Positions 46,829-57,547 are shown, counted from the stretch's first letter. The stretch is 64,000 nucleotides of DNA from Candidatus Pacearchaeota archaeon (GCA_017608235.1 JAFCGI010000001.1:127423-191422); one strand, 5' to 3'. Notes: generated by a model from the sequence alone, not told the origin. Program-made: numbers and translations.

Positions 46829-48463
46829 ATGGCTGTATCAGATATATTTACTGACTTCAAAAGAGGTTTGATTCTTCTTATTGCCAGTTTAAATGGTTTG
46901 CTTGTTCCAGTTTTAGCGCAGGGAGAGTCTGCAAAAGGCAGCATTGAAAGTACACTTACTAATGCGTTAAGGTATGCATTTGGTATTTCGGCGGCAAGTG
47001 CAGATACTTGGTTATGGGTAAGACTTGGAGTATTTGTTTTATCTCTTACAGTTATTGCGACCTTGGTTACTAATATTGAGCTCTTTAAAGAGAATCAAGG
47101 AGCAGGAATGCTTATTGCTATAATTATTTCTTATATGGGTATAAGATTTATTCCTGACCAAACTTTATTTTTAATAGTATTATGGATGCCTTTTGTAGTG
47201 ATGTTTGCTAGTTTTTATGTGTTTTACTTGATGTGGAATAAATCCTCTGAGAAAGGTCTTTCTTGGCTTATGATGTGGGGTGTTTTGCTTGGTATTGCTG
47301 GTTGGGCAATATGGGGGATAACATCTCAGATGGAGCAGGAATTTGGTCATAATGAAATGATGGACTGGGCATATTTGATTTCTGTATTGATTATTTTTGC
47401 TTCTGTTGCATTAGTAGCGATTCTTACTTGGAAGGGAACTGGACAATTTTCTAGTAAAATTAAAGCTATTTTTAGGTCTGATGCTGCTGCTGTGAGGGAT
47501 ATTTCTGCAGAAGAATCAGATGTCCATTCTGAGGCTGAGTTGAATGCCAAAGAAAAAGAAGTTTCTAATAAGATGATAGAGATTGTTGAAAAAGTAATAG
47601 AGCATATGTCAGTTAAAGATTATAATAGTGCGAAAACTGAAGCTAAAAAATTAAAAAAAGAGTTAGATAATTTTAGCAAATTAGTAAGCAAGCAGATTAA
47701 AAAAGCGATTGAAGTTAAAAAACATGTTGTAGCAACACAAAAACAATTGAAAAAAGTGGGTGCTGAGGATAGAGATGAAGGTCTTCTGGATGAGGCGGCA
47801 ACTGTACTAGAATCTATAGAAAACAAAATTAGGAAATTAAATGATTATGAAACTAAGGTAGATACTATAATAGCACATATTGTTGGTGAGGGTGAAGGAC
47901 AAATTATTAAATTTATTAATTATCTTGATGCTGGAGATTATGAAGATGCAAATACTGAGTTAGAAAACATATCACAAGAAATTAATAAATTAAGTGAGGA
48001 TGTTAATTTACTTAATAATAGATTATTTCCACAACTTGAGAAGCTTACAAAAATAGGAGAAGCTATTATTGAGTTTGAAGAACAGAGAGATAAAGATTTT
48101 GCTGAAACAGAGAAGGAAGCTAAGGAACTTTGGGAGAAGATGAAAGAAGGAGTTTTGGATATTAAGGGAAGCAATGCAGCAACGAGTGCTAGACAGTATT
48201 TTCAAGATAATAAAGAATATCATCTAATGCTTACTCGTGAGGAAGACTATATTAGATATTTTAGAGATGTTTATCCAAAAATAATAGAAAAAATAAAGAA
48301 GGATATCATAAATCCTAAACTGGATAAAAGGCCAGCAGGATTTAAAGCTAATAACGCTAAAGGTTATAAAGTTGCTAAATATATGGTGGGAGAGGGAAAG
48401 GAAGCAGCTGAAGAGATAGTAAATAAGGCTAGAGAGATAGCGGGAAGAAGACTTAGTATTTAA
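46829..48463 (+). CDS. Polytopic membrane protein with long cytoplasmic coiled coil
   Basis: 544 aa; several TMs, then extended charged helical region. Confidence 0.7.
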   Translation: MAVSDIFTDFKRGLILLIASLNGLLVPVLAQGESAKGSIESTLTNALRYAFGISAASADTWLWVRLGVFVLSLTVIATLVTNIELFKENQGAGMLIAIIISYMGIRFIPDQTLFLIVLWMPFVVMFASFYVFYLMWNKSSEKGLSWLMMWGVLLGIAGWAIWGITSQMEQEFGHNEMMDWAYLISVLIIFASVALVAILTWKGTGQFSSKIKAIFRSDAAAVRDISAEESDVHSEAELNAKEKEVSNKMIEIVEKVIEHMSVKDYNSAKTEAKKLKKELDNFSKLVSKQIKKAIEVKKHVVATQKQLKKVGAEDRDEGLLDEAATVLESIENKIRKLNDYETKVDTIIAHIVGEGEGQIIKFINYLDAGDYEDANTELENISQEINKLSEDVNLLNNRLFPQLEKLTKIGEAIIEFEEQRDKDFAETEKEAKELWEKMKEGVLDIKGSNAATSARQYFQDNKEYHLMLTREEDYIRYFRDVYPKIIEKIKKDIINPKLDKRPAGFKANNAKGYKVAKYMVGEGKEAAEEIVNKAREIAGRRLSI

Positions 48464-48533
48464 TAATGGATTTTCAAAATATTTATATATTATTGTTTGA
48501 TATTTAAACTTTAGTTATTTAAAGTGGGAAAAA

Positions 48534-49097
48534 ATGGCAGATAAAGTTGCTGTGCAAAGTCAAGAAAAACAAATTGCATATGAGAAAAAAATCTTAGCGT
48601 ATGTTAATGAAACTTATACAAATTTATTAGAAGATATTAATGAAGGTAAAGAAATTCTTTCGATGGAAAAAAAAGCATTAGCTGCTTGCAAGGATTTAAA
48701 AAAAATTGTTGCTAAGATGTCTCATGATACTATTATTCTTTTAAATACACATCTTAGAGAGCAAGAATTAGCAGAATCTACTGGATCGGAAGCTAGAAAT
48801 GCACTTAAGGAAATTAGAATTCTAAGAAAGAGAGCAGCGATAAAGAATAAAGATGTGGAAGCTAAATTTAAGGAAGTTGAGAAAAAACTTAAAACTATAA
48901 AGCGTATAGTAAATGTGCTTAAGGGTGAAGATGAAAAAAGCATAGCGTTAGCAAAAAAATTAGAGCAATATACTACAGATATGAATTCTATGAGAGCAGC
49001 ATGGATGGGTGCTTATAAACTTAAAGGTGGAAAAAATTGGACTAGATATATAGAAAAAATGAAAGGTATTCTTGAAGACTATGGAGTAGTTAGATAG
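48534..49097 (+). CDS. Helical protein, paralogue 1 of tandem pair
   Basis: 187 aa; pattern KQIAYEKKILAYVNETYTNLLEDINEGKEILSMEKKALAACK matches the next ORF. Confidence 0.7.
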   Translation: MADKVAVQSQEKQIAYEKKILAYVNETYTNLLEDINEGKEILSMEKKALAACKDLKKIVAKMSHDTIILLNTHLREQELAESTGSEARNALKEIRILRKRAAIKNKDVEAKFKEVEKKLKTIKRIVNVLKGEDEKSIALAKKLEQYTTDMNSMRAAWMGAYKLKGGKNWTRYIEKMKGILEDYGVVR

Positions 49098-49108
49098 GAG
49101 AAAAGAAA

Positions 49109-49672
49109 ATGGTTGGACCTGGGAAATCAACAGATATTCAAAAACAAATTCAATTTGAAAAAGGAGCATTAATTTATGTGAATAATATGTATAATAATTT
49201 ATTAATAGAAATAAATGATATTAAAGGTGTTTTAGCAAAAGAAAGAAAAGCAATATATTTATGTAAAAAAATTGAAAAGCTTGTTGAGGGTATGGCTCAT
49301 GACATGCTTATTTTTTTGAATCTCCATCCTATGAAAAGAATAATGTCAGAAGCTACGGATAAAGTCAAAAGAGAAGAAATAGAGGATGAGATGAATAAAA
49401 TGTATAAGAGATTGATGATAAATGAGAAAAAAGTAAAAGCGAAGTATGATAGGCTTGGTGAATATTTAGGAGAATTAAATAGTATAGTATATGATCTTAA
49501 AGGAGAATCTGAAAAGGGTAAAGAATTAGCAAGTCATTTTGAAGCATTTTTAAATAAGATGCGTATTATGTCTAAAGCATGGAATAGTGCCTTTAAACTT
49601 GGACCTAAACAGAGGTGGACTAAAGATATAAATGAGGCTTTCAAAGAAGGAGATTTTGGTTTGTCTCAATAA
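49109..49672 (+). CDS. Helical protein, paralogue 2 of tandem pair
   Basis: 187 aa; KQIQFEKGALIYVNNMYNNLLIEINDIKGVLAKERKAIYLCK; same length and spacing as paralogue 1. Confidence 0.7.
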   Translation: MVGPGKSTDIQKQIQFEKGALIYVNNMYNNLLIEINDIKGVLAKERKAIYLCKKIEKLVEGMAHDMLIFLNLHPMKRIMSEATDKVKREEIEDEMNKMYKRLMINEKKVKAKYDRLGEYLGELNSIVYDLKGESEKGKELASHFEAFLNKMRIMSKAWNSAFKLGPKQRWTKDINEAFKEGDFGLSQ

Positions 49673-49690
49673 TAGTAAAAAAGATATAGA

Positions 49691-50494
49691 TTAATGATAC
49701 ATTATATTAGTAATTTTGTCTTTTATATGTTTTAATTTTTTTACTTTTACTCTTTTACCAGAGCTGATTTTTGGAGGGATGTATTCTATAGATTCTAATA
49801 TATTTGTTAATTCTTCAGAAATTTGGTTATTATCACAGTTTTCTATTACTCTTTGTAATGTTTTTCTTATAAGTATAATTCCAGAGTTTTCAATAATATG
49901 TTTATCTGTTTTTCCCTTATCTTTTATTTTTATGTTTTTTAACTCAAAGATATGCTTTAACATGCTTGCTGAGAAATAATAAAAATCTTGTATTCCTTCT
50001 ATGTATTCTATTACTTTGCTTTCTTTATCATATTTTTTAATTACATTGGATATTTTCTCATATGTTTCTTCAACAGTTGCTAATCCAGTTAGATAGCTTC
50101 TTATTTTTATTTCAACAGTTTTTTTATTTTTTTCTGAAGTGTTTATTAGACTATCTTCCAAACTACTTACTTCTTGAAAAGCAGCAACTACTTGATTACA
50201 GGATTTTATGCAATTTAGTTCGTCATCAGTAAGATTTTCTTCACCACGGCTTGCTAATTCTTTACTAAGTCTGCCTATTTCCAATATATTTTGTTCAAGT
50301 CCGGAAAACTCTTTTCTGCTTTTTTTAATTCCTTTTTTTAGGAATGGAGCGCTTAGAAGTTTGTTATAATTTTCTATTACATATACAGTGAATGCAGCAG
50401 TGGTTTTAATTATAAAATCTGCTTCATAAGGTATTGTATCTGAAATTATTTTGAAATATTCATAGTTTTCAGTGTTATTGTTGTTTTTTGTCAT
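49691..50494 (-). CDS. Helical hypothetical protein
   Basis: 267 aa; long ORF with consistent codon usage. Confidence 0.55.
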   Translation of the reverse strand: MTKNNNNTENYEYFKIISDTIPYEADFIIKTTAAFTVYVIENYNKLLSAPFLKKGIKKSRKEFSGLEQNILEIGRLSKELASRGEENLTDDELNCIKSCNQVVAAFQEVSSLEDSLINTSEKNKKTVEIKIRSYLTGLATVEETYEKISNVIKKYDKESKVIEYIEGIQDFYYFSASMLKHIFELKNIKIKDKGKTDKHIIENSGIILIRKTLQRVIENCDNNQISEELTNILESIEYIPPKISSGKRVKVKKLKHIKDKITNIMYH

Positions 50495-50671
50495 ATATTA
50501 CTATTATCAGATAGTTATAAAAACTTTTCTAAAAAATTAATTGGAAAAATTATTTGGAAGTAATTGGTCTGAAATTGCTTGCTATGTGTTTTCAAAAAGT
50601 TTATATTAGAGAAGTGTAGTTTGAAATATATAAAAAGTAAAAATATAAAAATTAAAAGAGGAAAAGAATAG

Positions 50672-51271
50672 ATGGTTGATCCTGCTGGTGTTGGGAATGG
50701 TTTGATAGTTTCAGATGTGTTTGGGCACTCTATACAACTTTTAGAAAATTTTGGGTTTTTTAGAGTTGTTCTTCCTATGATGCTTGTTTTTGCTATGTTC
50801 TATGGAATGCTTGTTCATAGCGGAATATTTGGAGATGATGATTTAGCAAGAAATGTATCTGCTTTGATCTCATTTGTTGCAGCATTTTTAGTGGTTACTG
50901 CTACGCCGATTGTAGAAGCAATTAATAAGCTGATTCCGCAGGTTACTTATTTGCTTTTAGTAGTTATGATGATGCTGCTTACTATAATGTTTGTATTTCC
51001 TGGAGCAGATCTAAAAACCATTAGTGCATCTTGGAAGGGAGTAGTTGTATTATCTATTATATTAATATTTTTGGCTATGGTTGATGTTAGTACTGGTTTG
51101 CAGATACCTTTTGTGCATGGATTAGTACAAGTAGTTAGTGGAGGAGCAGATGTTGGTGCAGAAGCATTTGGATTTATGTTTAGCTTAGCATTAATTGTTG
51201 GACTTCCTTTAGCAGTAATGTATATAGTTACTCATGGTGGTAAGAAAGAGCGACAAGCGAATAGAATATAA
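50672..51271 (+). CDS. 4-TM-type membrane protein, paralogue A
   Basis: 199 aa; LENFGFFRVVLPMMLVFAMFYGMLVHSGIFGDDDLARNVSALISFVAAFLVV. Confidence 0.7.
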   Translation: MVDPAGVGNGLIVSDVFGHSIQLLENFGFFRVVLPMMLVFAMFYGMLVHSGIFGDDDLARNVSALISFVAAFLVVTATPIVEAINKLIPQVTYLLLVVMMMLLTIMFVFPGADLKTISASWKGVVVLSIILIFLAMVDVSTGLQIPFVHGLVQVVSGGADVGAEAFGFMFSLALIVGLPLAVMYIVTHGGKKERQANRI

Positions 51272-51286
51272 TCAAAGAAGATTAAA

Positions 51287-51898
51287 ATGGCAGTACTTGT
51301 TGAAGGTTTAGAAGTTTTAAGAGAATTTGGTGTATTCCAAGTAGTTATTCCTTTTATTCTTATATTTGCTTTAATGTATGGCATGCTTTCTAAGTTTTCT
51401 CCTTTTGGAGATAATAATTTGCTGAATAGTCTTATTTCGTTTTCTATAGCTTTTATTGTTATATCTTTTGCTAAGGCAACAGAATTTATAAATATGCTAA
51501 TACCTTTTATAACTACATTCTTTGTGGTTATTTTGTTTATAGTGTTGTTGTTAATGTTTATGGGCTTAGATCTTGAGAATGTTGCTAATGTTATCAAGCT
51601 TCCAGGAATTTCTATGATATTTATTTTCTTTTTTGTGTTGTTTACTTTGTTAGCATTGACAGTTACTTTTCCAGAATTATCACCAGCTCATGAAGGTCAG
51701 ACACAAGTTACAGCAGAAGTTAGTTCTTTGGATGAAGATGAAGGTTATATAGTGGTTACAGATACAACTGCAGATAACCCTGCTATTACAACTTTTAGAA
51801 TAATGACAAATCCAGTAATACTTGGATTAGCAGTTATGGTATTTATGTTTATAGTGGTTACTTATGTAGTTACAGCTAGAGGGCAGGTCGCAAAATAA
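51287..51898 (+). CDS. 4-TM-type membrane protein, paralogue B
   Basis: 203 aa; LREFGVFQVVIPFILIFALMYGMLSKFSPFGDNNLLNSLISFSIAFIVIS, aligned with paralogue A. Confidence 0.7.
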   Translation: MAVLVEGLEVLREFGVFQVVIPFILIFALMYGMLSKFSPFGDNNLLNSLISFSIAFIVISFAKATEFINMLIPFITTFFVVILFIVLLLMFMGLDLENVANVIKLPGISMIFIFFFVLFTLLALTVTFPELSPAHEGQTQVTAEVSSLDEDEGYIVVTDTTADNPAITTFRIMTNPVILGLAVMVFMFIVVTYVVTARGQVAK

Positions 51899-51938
51899 AA
51901 ATTGAGAATTGTTTTTTAAGATAGAGATAGATTTTGAA

Positions 51939-52724
51939 TTATTTTTTCTTAGTTTTGGTGATTTTCTTTTTCTTGGATTGAGTGGTTTTTTCAACTATGT
52001 CAGAAAGGTCTTTTATGTTTTGAGTGAAGGTAGGCATTATATCTTTTAGAGCAAGATTCATGGCTTTTATGTCTGTTTTAACATCCTGCATTGATGTGTT
52101 TTGTGTTTTTATATTTTCGAAGATTGCTTTTTCTATGTTATTTATCTTTTCTTCAAATTTTTCAAGGGTTTCTTCAAAGGTTTCAAGTTTAGCATTGGTT
52201 TTTTTCTTCCAGATTTTAATTTTTTCAAGTTCTGTGGTTACTTGCTCCCATTTTTCTTTGACCACTAGATCCACTATTTCTTCAACTTCTTTTAGGATTT
52301 CTTTTTTGATGTCTTCTTTGTGAGCTTTAGGAGCTTCTATATGTTTTGGTTTTGTTATTTCTAGCTTGGTTGGAGATGTTGGTTGTGGAAGCTGGGGTTG
52401 GGCAGGGGCTGCTAAAGGTTGGGTTGGAAGTCCAGTGCTAGTGGCTTGAGAAGGTGTAGGATATGGTTTTGGAGATGGCATGGCGCTTGGAAATGGCATT
52501 GGTGCCTGTGGTGCTGGGGGGGCTGGTGGTGCTATTGGTCCAGCAGGCATTAAACCTTTTTTTTGTTTTTCTTCTAATTCGCTAAGAGATTCCATTCCAG
52601 TGGATTCTGGGAAAGGCATTCCTAGATCTGTGGGGCTTAGAGTTCCAAAATCATTAAATTCTGGAGTAGGTCCTGTTGGCAGTTCAGGTTCCTTTTTCTT
52701 CTTAAATATATCTAGAATAGCCAT
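51939..52724 (-). CDS. Proline-rich plus coiled-coil protein with MAILDIFKKKK N-terminus
   Basis: 261 aa; P/A-rich linker then coiled coil. Confidence 0.6.
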   Translation of the reverse strand: MAILDIFKKKKEPELPTGPTPEFNDFGTLSPTDLGMPFPESTGMESLSELEEKQKKGLMPAGPIAPPAPPAPQAPMPFPSAMPSPKPYPTPSQATSTGLPTQPLAAPAQPQLPQPTSPTKLEITKPKHIEAPKAHKEDIKKEILKEVEEIVDLVVKEKWEQVTTELEKIKIWKKKTNAKLETFEETLEKFEEKINNIEKAIFENIKTQNTSMQDVKTDIKAMNLALKDIMPTFTQNIKDLSDIVEKTTQSKKKKITKTKKK

Positions 52725-53110
52725 TATTTGTTCCTCTTTATTATATCAAGCACATCTTCTTTTGTTGTAAATTTTAAAGGCTGCCAGATGTTTATATATT
52801 TTTCCAAAACTTTTACTTCTTCTCTAGTTGCGAATTCTTGACTTCGCTTAACTAGGCGCTGCATTAATTCATTTGTTTGTTGTATGTCTGCTCTTAGAGA
52901 ACGCATGTCTGTCTCTATTCTTTCTATTGCTCCAAGATTTGATTTATGTTTTTCAATTATATTCTTATCAAGGATATCTATATGAGATCTTATAGTTTCT
53001 AATCTTTCTTCTACTACAGTTATCCTTCTATTTACAACATCTATTTCTTTTTGTGAAGATATATGCTGTACTTTTTTTTGTGGAAGTGGGGCTTCTATTG
53101 CTTTTTCCAT
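52724..53110 (-). CDS. Coiled-coil protein with conserved-looking C-terminal WQPLKFTTKEDVLDIIKRNK
   Basis: 128 aa; stop/start overlap with the downstream coiled-coil gene. Confidence 0.6.
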   Translation of the reverse strand: MEKAIEAPLPQKKVQHISSQKEIDVVNRRITVVEERLETIRSHIDILDKNIIEKHKSNLGAIERIETDMRSLRADIQQTNELMQRLVKRSQEFATREEVKVLEKYINIWQPLKFTTKEDVLDIIKRNK

Positions 53111-53213
53111 TTGAAATCAAATGAGTGTTATCGAAAAGTATTTTAGTTAAGTATTTTATATTTAAATACGAATATTTGCTATAAAACTTATGTGACTCTA
53201 TAGTAATAGTAAA

Positions 53214-55472
53214 ATGGCTGCGGAATATGAAATTGTAAGAGAGGGAGGAGAGAGAGTTCTAAGATTTGATTTTGAGAAATCTATGTATTCTCCCAGTATT
53301 GAGGAGAATGCAGTTGTTATGGCTGATGTAGTTAATGCTATAATCGAGACTGGCAAGATCACTCAGATTTCTTTTATGCAGCGTGAAGAATATATTTATG
53401 ATTATGCACAAACTCAGATGTTAGCTGAGATTGCAGAATTGTATAAGAAATTGGTTGAAGAGGAAGAGATTTTTAGTAAGATTAATTTAGGAGCATCAGG
53501 AGCTTGTGAAAAATTCTATCCTTCTAGATATGAACTTGTTAGATTGATTATGCGAAGATTAAAGGATGATCCTGTTTCAGCTTTTAGATTAGTTAGAGCA
53601 GGAATATTAAAGGAAACTACTCGTCTTGAAAGTGTTTTAGATCCTTCAGAGATTGAATGTGCTCATAGATATATTAGTACATTGGAGACTATTAAAAAAG
53701 AGTTTTCTAATTTGAAATTATTGGCTGTACTCAAGGAGTTTATTGATAAATATAAACCTGGAGATAGAACAATTTATATGCATGCATTAAAGCCAATAAT
53801 TAGGCCTAATTTTATGTATACTAAATTAGTTACTGCATATCCTTCTGGGGCAGATGAGATTGATAGTTATGAAATTCCAGGAGATGCCAAAGTTTTGATT
53901 TTAAAAATACCAAATGATATTAGATATATGTATCATTTAACTCCTCCAGAATTTAGGCTTACTGAGCAGATGTATTACTTGCTTGGCAAGGCTAGAACTA
54001 TTGTTGCTGAGCATAAGCCTCAAAGATCTGAATTTGTGAATCCTCAAAGGACAAGAGAGATTTTTTTGAATATTGAAAGGGATTTGCTTAGGGATTTGTC
54101 TAGATCTGAAAATATTAAGTTGACTTATAAAAAATTAGAGCAGTTAGCAAATATTTTAGTAAGATATACAATTGGATTTGGGTTGATAGAGGTTTTGCTT
54201 TCAGATCCTAAGATTCAAGATATTAGTATTAATGGTCCTGCAGGCATTAATCCTGTTTCTATAGTTCATGCAGATTATGGAGAGTGTTTGACTAATATTA
54301 GGATAACTCAGAGAGAGGTTGAGAGTTGGGCAACTAAGCTTAGAATGTTGTCTGGAAGGCCATTAGATGAAGCAAATCCAGTTTTAGATACTAATTTAGA
54401 TTTGCCATTTGGAAAGGCAAGAGTTGCAGTGATTCAAGAACCACTAAGTCCTGTAGGTTTAGCATATTCTTTTAGAAGGCATAGAGATAAACCATGGACT
54501 TTACCTTTGTTTATAAAAAATAGGATGATAACTTCTTTGACTGCAGGAGTTTTCTCGTTTTTGGTGGATGGTGCTCGCACATGCCTTGTTGCAGGTACCC
54601 GTAGTTCAGGAAAAACCGCGTTTTTGAGTTCTTTAATGGTAGAGATTCCTAGGAACACAAGAATAATTTCTGTTGAAGATACTTTAGAGTTGCCGATTTC
54701 TAATTTTAGAGGATTAGGTTATGATATTCAGCCAATGAAAGTGCAGTCTGTGATAACAAAAGCAGGAGGAGAGCTTTCTGCAGAAGAGGGAATTAGAGCA
54801 TCTTTGAGGCTTGGGGATAGCTCTTTGATTGTGGGTGAGGTCAGATCTGCCGAAGCACTAGCGCTTTTTGAGGCGATGCGCGTAGGTGCTTTAGCGAATG
54901 TTGTAGCTGGAACTATTCATGGTGACAGTCCTTATGGTGTTTTTGATAGAGTTGTTAATGATCTTAAAGTTCCAAGAACTAGTTTTAAGGCGTTGGATAT
55001 TGTTGCGATTGCAAATCCTGTTAAAAGCCCTACAGGATTAGAGAGATGGCGTAGGTTGGTTCAGATATCAGAGATTAGAAAGTTTTGGGAAGAAGATCCG
55101 CTAAGAGAAAAAGGATTTGCTGACTTGTTTGTTTATAATCCTAAGACAGATGTTTTAGAACCTACTGATGTTTTGATAGAGGGGGAATCTGAGATTCTTA
55201 AAAAAATTGCAGCTAGAGTTAAAGAATGGGCTGGAAATTGGGATGCTGTTTGGGATAATATTCAATTAAGAGCAGACACTAAACAAAAGATTGTAGATAT
55301 GGCTGAAAAATCTAAGGATTATAGTATATTGGAAGCAGATTTTGTTGTTAGAGCAAATGATGAACTTAAAACAATAAGTAATATTATTAAAAAAGAGGTT
55401 GGATCTTTTGATTCCAAAAGAATACTTGCTGAATGGAATAATTGGTTAAAAACCGAGATTAAAAATAGATAA
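53214..55472 (+). CDS. Type II/IV secretion-system ATPase (TadA/VirB11/PilT-like)
   Basis: 752 aa; Walker A CLVAGTRSSGKTAFLSSLM, IISVEDTLELP, SLIVGEVRSAEALALFEAMRVG, GTIHGDS. Confidence 0.95.
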   Translation: MAAEYEIVREGGERVLRFDFEKSMYSPSIEENAVVMADVVNAIIETGKITQISFMQREEYIYDYAQTQMLAEIAELYKKLVEEEEIFSKINLGASGACEKFYPSRYELVRLIMRRLKDDPVSAFRLVRAGILKETTRLESVLDPSEIECAHRYISTLETIKKEFSNLKLLAVLKEFIDKYKPGDRTIYMHALKPIIRPNFMYTKLVTAYPSGADEIDSYEIPGDAKVLILKIPNDIRYMYHLTPPEFRLTEQMYYLLGKARTIVAEHKPQRSEFVNPQRTREIFLNIERDLLRDLSRSENIKLTYKKLEQLANILVRYTIGFGLIEVLLSDPKIQDISINGPAGINPVSIVHADYGECLTNIRITQREVESWATKLRMLSGRPLDEANPVLDTNLDLPFGKARVAVIQEPLSPVGLAYSFRRHRDKPWTLPLFIKNRMITSLTAGVFSFLVDGARTCLVAGTRSSGKTAFLSSLMVEIPRNTRIISVEDTLELPISNFRGLGYDIQPMKVQSVITKAGGELSAEEGIRASLRLGDSSLIVGEVRSAEALALFEAMRVGALANVVAGTIHGDSPYGVFDRVVNDLKVPRTSFKALDIVAIANPVKSPTGLERWRRLVQISEIRKFWEEDPLREKGFADLFVYNPKTDVLEPTDVLIEGESEILKKIAARVKEWAGNWDAVWDNIQLRADTKQKIVDMAEKSKDYSILEADFVVRANDELKTISNIIKKEVGSFDSKRILAEWNNWLKTEIKNR

Positions 55473-57547
55473 TGGCTGATGATATTGTTGAGAAATATAG
55501 AAGAAAGTTAAGCACCAAGATAACTAAGTTTAAGAGTGCACCTTCTTATACTTCTTATTCAAGAGCTTATAAGCAGTTTAGAAAAACTCAGATTTCTAAT
55601 GAACAAAGTTTTTATGAAAAATTTTGTAATAAAGCAGAAAAGCTTATTGCAACAAAAGTAACTGATAAGGAGCGAGAAAAATTAAAAGGATATATAGATG
55701 TTGCACATATCAATATTAGCCCTGAAGCAGTTTATTCAGGAACATATCTTGCTACTATTTTAGTATTGGTTCTTATGCTTTCACTTTTTATGGTAGTTTT
55801 TAATTTATTTGTTTTAATTACTGGATTTGTTTCAATATTTTTAGTATTTTTTATGATGCCAAAAGTTCCAAAGTTTATTTATAATAAATGGCAAGCTAAG
55901 GCATCAGATCAATTGCTTTTAGCAGTATTATATTTGGTTATATATATGGAAAGAGAACCAAACATAGAGAAAGCTATACAGTTTGTTGCTGAGCATTTAC
56001 CTCCGCCAATTTCTTTAGATTTTATGAAGATATTATGGGATTTTGAGTCAAAGACATTTTCTACAGTTACAGAATCTTTAGATAATTATGTTACTGTTTG
56101 GAAAGATAAGAATGCTTATTTTGTGGATTCTATTCATTTGATTGAAAGTTCGTTGTTTGAAAAAAGTGGAAGTAAAGTAAGATCTTTACTAAGCAAGGCA
56201 ACAGAAGTTATATTGAATGGAACTCAGGATAATATGCTGCATTTTGCACATTCCTTGCAGACACCAATTAAAACATTACATATGCTTGGAATTGTACTTC
56301 CAGTACTTGGATTGGTTATGCTTCCAATGGTTGTTGCATTTATGGGTGCAACCATACAGCCAGCATATATTATAGTATTATATAATGTGGTTCTGCCAAT
56401 AATTGTATTTATATTTGCAAGAAATATTTTAGCGATTAGGCCAGGAGGAGCTTCTAGTGGGTCTAATATTCATACTTTTTTTGAGTCTAAAGAAAAACCC
56501 AAAGCATATTTGTTTGGTAAGGAATTTAATATTTCACCAATAGCATTATCATCTCTTGTATTTTTTGGGTTTTTTGCGCCAGTATTATTTGTTGTAATTA
56601 GGTCATTATCTTTGGGAAGTGAGTTTATTTCAGATTTTATTTATAGTGATGTTGCATTTTATGTTTCTTTATTGGTTGTGTTGGGAATTGGATTGAGTGT
56701 GTCATTATATTATCGCTTAAAAACAAATCATATTATTAATTTTAAAAGAAGGACTGAAAATATAGAAAAGCAATTTGGTTCTGCTATATTTCAACTTGGA
56801 AGCAGGCTTGAAGAAAATATTCCTGCTGAATTGGCTTTTGCTAAGGTTGCAGAATCTACTAAGGGAACTGAAGTTTCTGATTTCTTTTCATTAATAGATT
56901 ATAATTTAAGAGAGCAAGGAATGTCCATAAAGAATGCTGTGTTTGATAAAAAGAAAGGAGCTATTGTTAGTTTTCCTTCACCAATGATTAAATCTGTGAT
57001 GAGTTTGATGATTGAAGGAGTAAGAAAAAGTCCTAAAGTTGCTGCAGATTCTATGTTAACTATTTCTAGATATTTATCTGGTGTTAATAGAGTAACAGAA
57101 AGACTAAAGGATTTATTAGCAGATACGATTGCTGAAATGCAGATGCAAGCAGGATTTTTTGCACCTATTATTGCAGGCATAGTTGTTAGTTTGGCTGTGT
57201 TAGTCACAAAAGTATTGCTTAGTTTAGGACAACAGTTAAGTGTTATAGCTGAGACAGGCACTGGTGCAGAAACAACAGCTGCAGCAGGATTAGGAACCCT
57301 GTCGTTTTTTCAGATATCATCCAGTATACCACCATATATTTTTCAGTTGATGGTGGGAATTTATGTAGTTCAAATTGTGTTTATACTTTCATACTTGCTT
57401 AGTGGAGTAGTTAATGGAGAAGATGAGGTTGAGAGTGGTTGGCTTATTTCTGGAAACTTATTAAAAGGCACATTGTTGTATGTGGTAGTATCATTTATTG
57501 CTAGTGTGATGTTTTCAGGAATTGCAACATCAATTGCTATGGTATGA
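55472..57547 (+). CDS. Type II secretion F-domain (TadC/FlaJ-like) membrane platform protein
   Basis: 691 aa; directly follows the ATPase; EREPNIEKAIQFVAEHLPPPIS...FESKTFSTVTESLDNYV and second GSRLEENIPAELAFAKVAES...YNLREQGMS half. Confidence 0.85.
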   Translation: MADDIVEKYRRKLSTKITKFKSAPSYTSYSRAYKQFRKTQISNEQSFYEKFCNKAEKLIATKVTDKEREKLKGYIDVAHINISPEAVYSGTYLATILVLVLMLSLFMVVFNLFVLITGFVSIFLVFFMMPKVPKFIYNKWQAKASDQLLLAVLYLVIYMEREPNIEKAIQFVAEHLPPPISLDFMKILWDFESKTFSTVTESLDNYVTVWKDKNAYFVDSIHLIESSLFEKSGSKVRSLLSKATEVILNGTQDNMLHFAHSLQTPIKTLHMLGIVLPVLGLVMLPMVVAFMGATIQPAYIIVLYNVVLPIIVFIFARNILAIRPGGASSGSNIHTFFESKEKPKAYLFGKEFNISPIALSSLVFFGFFAPVLFVVIRSLSLGSEFISDFIYSDVAFYVSLLVVLGIGLSVSLYYRLKTNHIINFKRRTENIEKQFGSAIFQLGSRLEENIPAELAFAKVAESTKGTEVSDFFSLIDYNLREQGMSIKNAVFDKKKGAIVSFPSPMIKSVMSLMIEGVRKSPKVAADSMLTISRYLSGVNRVTERLKDLLADTIAEMQMQAGFFAPIIAGIVVSLAVLVTKVLLSLGQQLSVIAETGTGAETTAAAGLGTLSFFQISSSIPPYIFQLMVGIYVVQIVFILSYLLSGVVNGEDEVESGWLISGNLLKGTLLYVVVSFIASVMFSGIATSIAMV

